Source: Croceibacterium_B sp963783195 (GTDB lineage Bacteria > Pseudomonadota > Alphaproteobacteria > Sphingomonadales > Sphingomonadaceae). Taken from it: a stretch of DNA of 64,000 nt. The translations under genes and the position numbers were made by a program. The notes beneath the pieces are model-generated. The model did not search any database. It was not told the DNA's origin and was given only the letters and a program-made list of their open reading frames with translations. Positions 61,907 through 64,000 of the stretch are shown here, one piece after another. The stretch lies in contig CAWAMV010000004.1 in assembly GCA_963783195.1 (NCBI GenBank), forward strand, positions 1,116,001 to 1,180,000. The letters are read 5' to 3'. The stretch's first letter is position 1. Every line of letters begins with the position of its first letter.

Positions 61907-63217
61907 ATGGCACCGAAAATCGTCAATCTCGCCGGGATCGTGGCGATTCTGGCCATCGCCTGGCTGCTGTCGACGAATCGCAAGGGCATTCGCCTGCGGA
62001 TCGTGGGGCCCGCGTTCCTGTTGCAGGCAATCATCGCCTTCCTCGTGCTCTACACCTCGTGGGGCCGGGCGGCGATCCAGGGCGCCTCGCACGGCGTCTC
62101 CGCGCTGCTCGGCTACGCCAACGCCGGCACCGAGTTCCTGTTCGGCGCGAGCGAGGACAACCCGCTCTCGAACAGCTTCGCCCTGGGTGCGCTGCCGGTG
62201 ATCATCTTCTTCGCGGCGCTCGTCTCGATCCTCTACTACCTCGGCATAATGCAGCTCGTCATCCGCTGGGTCGGCGGGGCGATCGGCTGGGTGACCGGGA
62301 TCAGCCGGGTCGAATCGCTCGGCTCGGCGGCCAACATCTTCGTCGGCCAGTCGGAAAGCCCGCTGGTCGTGCGGCCCTATCTCGCCGCGCTGGCGCCGTC
62401 GCAGATCTTTACCCTCATGGCGGTCGGCATGGCCGGCGTCGCGGGGACGATCCTGGCGGCCTACGCCGGGCTGCTGGGGGACAGCTATCTGCCGTTCCTC
62501 CTCGCCGCCGCCGTCATGAGCGCGCCGGGCGGCATTCTCATGGCCAAGATCATCATGCCCGACGATGGCCCGGTGGCGGACGCCGCCCCCGTCGCGCTGC
62601 CCGCCAGCCGGGTGAGCGGCGAGGGACCGGCGGTTCTCGTCGAAGGAGGCAAGCCGCATGAAGTCTCCGTCGCCGAGGCGCCAGAGCATGAAAAGGCCGC
62701 CAACCTGATCGAGGCCGCCGCGCAAGGCGCGCAGACCGGCGTGAAGCTCGCCGTCGCGGTCGGCGCGATGGTGCTCGCCTTCGTCGCGCTGGTGGCGCTG
62801 GCCAACGGCCTGCTCGGCGGCATCGGTGGCTGGTTCGGGTACCCGCAGCTTTCATTCCAGGGCATCCTCGGCACTGTCTTTGCGCCGGTGATGTACCTGC
62901 TCGGCATCCCGTGGGGGGAGGCGCAGGTCGCGGGCGGCCTTTTCGGTACCAAGATCGTGCTCAACGAATTCGTCGCCTTCATCGACCTCGGCGGTCTCGG
63001 CCCCGATGCCCTGAGCGAGCGCAGCCGGGCGATCATCACCTTCGCGCTGTGCGGCTTCGCCAACTTTTCCTCGATCGCCATCCAGATGGCGGTCACCGGC
63101 GGCCTGGCGCCCAACCAGCGCCCCGTCATCGCCCGGCTCGGCCTGCGCGCGCTGGCAGCGGGCTCGCTCGCCAACCTCATGAGCGCCGCGCTCGCCGGGC
63201 TCTTCATCGCCAGCTAG
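61907..63217 (+). CDS. Concentrative nucleoside transporter, NupC family
   Basis: 436 codons from the ATG at 61907, with CCAGAAGAAA upstream. About ten hydrophobic segments are seen. Family motifs are GASEDNPLSNSFALGALP, SAANIFVGQSESPLVVRPYL and TKIVLNEFVAFIDLG, followed by CGFANFSSIAIQ. These match the CNT substrate and cation sites. An insert of about 60 residues (residues 220-280, rich in A, P, E) between segments is longer than in E. coli NupC. It imports nucleosides with H+ or Na+. Only 10 bases separate it from the 2-oxoglutarate oxygenase gene. Confidence 0.9.
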   Translation: MAPKIVNLAGIVAILAIAWLLSTNRKGIRLRIVGPAFLLQAIIAFLVLYTSWGRAAIQGASHGVSALLGYANAGTEFLFGASEDNPLSNSFALGALPVIIFFAALVSILYYLGIMQLVIRWVGGAIGWVTGISRVESLGSAANIFVGQSESPLVVRPYLAALAPSQIFTLMAVGMAGVAGTILAAYAGLLGDSYLPFLLAAAVMSAPGGILMAKIIMPDDGPVADAAPVALPASRVSGEGPAVLVEGGKPHEVSVAEAPEHEKAANLIEAAAQGAQTGVKLAVAVGAMVLAFVALVALANGLLGGIGGWFGYPQLSFQGILGTVFAPVMYLLGIPWGEAQVAGGLFGTKIVLNEFVAFIDLGGLGPDALSERSRAIITFALCGFANFSSIAIQMAVTGGLAPNQRPVIARLGLRALAAGSLANLMSAALAGLFIAS

Positions 63218-63227
63218 AGACACACCC

Positions 63228-64000
63228 ATGGACAAGATTGCCGTCGTCGACATCCAGCGCCCCTTGAGCGAACTGGCCGACGAGCTCGGCCGCAGTTTCG
63301 AGGAGTACGGCTTTGCCGTCATCCGCAACCACGGCATTCCGCAGGACCTCGTCGACAAGGTCGAGGAAATGCAGAAGGCGCTCTTCGCGCTGCCGACGGA
63401 AACCAAGCAGGGCTACCACGTCCCGGGCGGCGGCGGCGCGCGCGGTTACACCCCGTTCGGCAAGGAAATAGCCAAGGACGCACAGGTCTTCGACCTCAAG
63501 GAATTCTGGCACATCGGCCGCAGCCTGCCGGAGGGGCACGAGCTGGCCGGCACGATGGCGCCCAACGTCTGGCCGACCGAACTGCCCGAGTTCAAGCAGA
63601 CGATGGAGGCCGTTTACAACGCCTTCGAGGCAGCCGGCGACCGCGTGCTGCGGGCCATCGCCATCCACCTCGACCTGCCGGAAGACTACTTCGTCGCCAC
63701 GGTGAAGGACGGTAACTCGGTGATGCGCCTGCTACATTATCCGCCGCTGCCCGAAAACGCCCCGGAAGGCGCGATCCGCGCCGCCGCGCACGGTGACATC
63801 AACACCATCACCCTGCTCATGGGCGCTGAGGAAGCCGGCCTCGAGCTGCTCACCCGAAAGGGCGAGTGGAAGGCCGTCGACGTGCCCGAAGGCGCGCTGG
63901 TCATCAACGTGGGCGACATGCTCGAGCGGCTGACCAACGGGCGCTTGCCCTCGACCAAGCACCGCGTGGTCAATCCCAGCGGCGAGGCCGCGCGCCGATC
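63228..64000 (+). CDS. 2-oxoglutarate/Fe(II)-dependent oxygenase, isopenicillin N synthase-like (truncated by window)
   Basis: At least 257 codons; the C-terminus lies outside the window. The N-terminal DIOX_N region has EEYGFAVIRNHGIP. The iron ligands HGD (His188, Asp190) and His245 (TKHRVVNP) are present; the RxS 2-oxoglutarate motif should follow beyond the edge. Members hydroxylate or desaturate small molecules. Its coupling to a nucleoside transporter suggests nucleoside, base or xanthine metabolism, but this is inference. No signal peptide is present. Confidence 0.85.
   Translation, partial: MDKIAVVDIQRPLSELADELGRSFEEYGFAVIRNHGIPQDLVDKVEEMQKALFALPTETKQGYHVPGGGGARGYTPFGKEIAKDAQVFDLKEFWHIGRSLPEGHELAGTMAPNVWPTELPEFKQTMEAVYNAFEAAGDRVLRAIAIHLDLPEDYFVATVKDGNSVMRLLHYPPLPENAPEGAIRAAAHGDINTITLLMGAEEAGLELLTRKGEWKAVDVPEGALVINVGDMLERLTNGRLPSTKHRVVNPSGEAARR

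Noticed and set aside
1..64000. CRISPR arrays, insertion sequences, integrases, tRNA or rRNA genes
   Set aside because: I saw no regularly spaced direct repeats, no transposase or integrase proteins and no cloverleaf or rRNA segments on either strand, within the limits of reading by eye.

Overview
The window is about 64 kb of GC-rich DNA. Its gene content is most like an alphaproteobacterium of the order Sphingomonadales (Novosphingobium/Sphingobium/Erythrobacteraceae type). The clues are an accessory catabolic repertoire of lignostilbene/isoeugenol-type cleavage oxygenases, quinohemoprotein dehydrogenases, many small SnoaL-like proteins, a TonB-dependent receptor and a sphingomonad-style chemosensory operon. 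This assignment comes from gene families only; there is no rRNA, tRNA or other taxonomic marker. Many genes start after a GGGGAGAG-type ribosome binding site.

Region 1 (1-16 kb) is a catabolic island. It holds a carotenoid/isoeugenol-type oxygenase, a MarR regulator, DUF8021-like and SnoaL-like proteins, an aromatic-acid type MFS transporter, an SDR, a 4-cresol dehydrogenase/eugenol hydroxylase-type flavocytochrome (flavoprotein plus cytochrome c), an NmrA-type oxidoreductase, a PQQ-cytochrome c dehydrogenase and an aldehyde dehydrogenase. Three divergent promoters here carry the same palindrome (GTAAC-N4-GTTAC), and a fourth near-copy lies at 52.75 kb. I infer one regulon, possibly controlled by the MarR protein. 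Taken together the enzymes suggest oxidation and cleavage of a phenylpropanoid or similar alkyl-phenol.

Region 2 (15.8-26.6 kb) has an Amj-type flippase, a TSUP permease/Rrf2 regulator/sulfatase group, a PepSY membrane protein, a large RTX-type protein, a secreted SnoaL-like protein, a TonB-dependent receptor and a glutamine-rich low-complexity protein. Region 3 (26.8-39.2 kb) has an aldehyde dehydrogenase-zinc alcohol dehydrogenase-esterase operon, a DksA/TraR zinc-finger protein overlapping a second cleavage oxygenase, a SnoaL protein, and two tandem homologues of the animal hyaluronan-depolymerising G8 proteins (CEMIP/TMEM2 type) around a SYLF lipoprotein. The second G8 gene is interrupted by about ten single-base insertions.

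Region 4 (39.8-47.7 kb) is one minus-strand operon, cheA-cheW-cheY-cheB-cheR-GGDEF/EAL-MCP, divergent from a diacylglycerol-kinase-like gene. Region 5 (48.6-61.1 kb) is a second oxidative cluster made almost entirely of exported proteins: a two-domain DUF8021-like protein, two PQQ-cytochrome c dehydrogenases, two SMP-30/gluconolactonase-like propellers, two exported SnoaL-like proteins, a DUF6152 protein and two paralogues of an unnamed exported family. The end of the window has a queuosine-precursor-type transporter with a striking hairpin at its start codon, a concentrative nucleoside transporter and a truncated 2-oxoglutarate/Fe(II) oxygenase.

Four otherwise well-conserved genes (SDR, RTX, TonB receptor, second G8 gene) are broken only by single-base insertions. 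That looks more like sequence error than decay. One other gene (4651-5045) looks like a true internal-deletion remnant. No CRISPR array, insertion sequence, tRNA or rRNA was found, and no gene-free stretch exceeds 300 bases (the longest is about 280, at 35340-35620).
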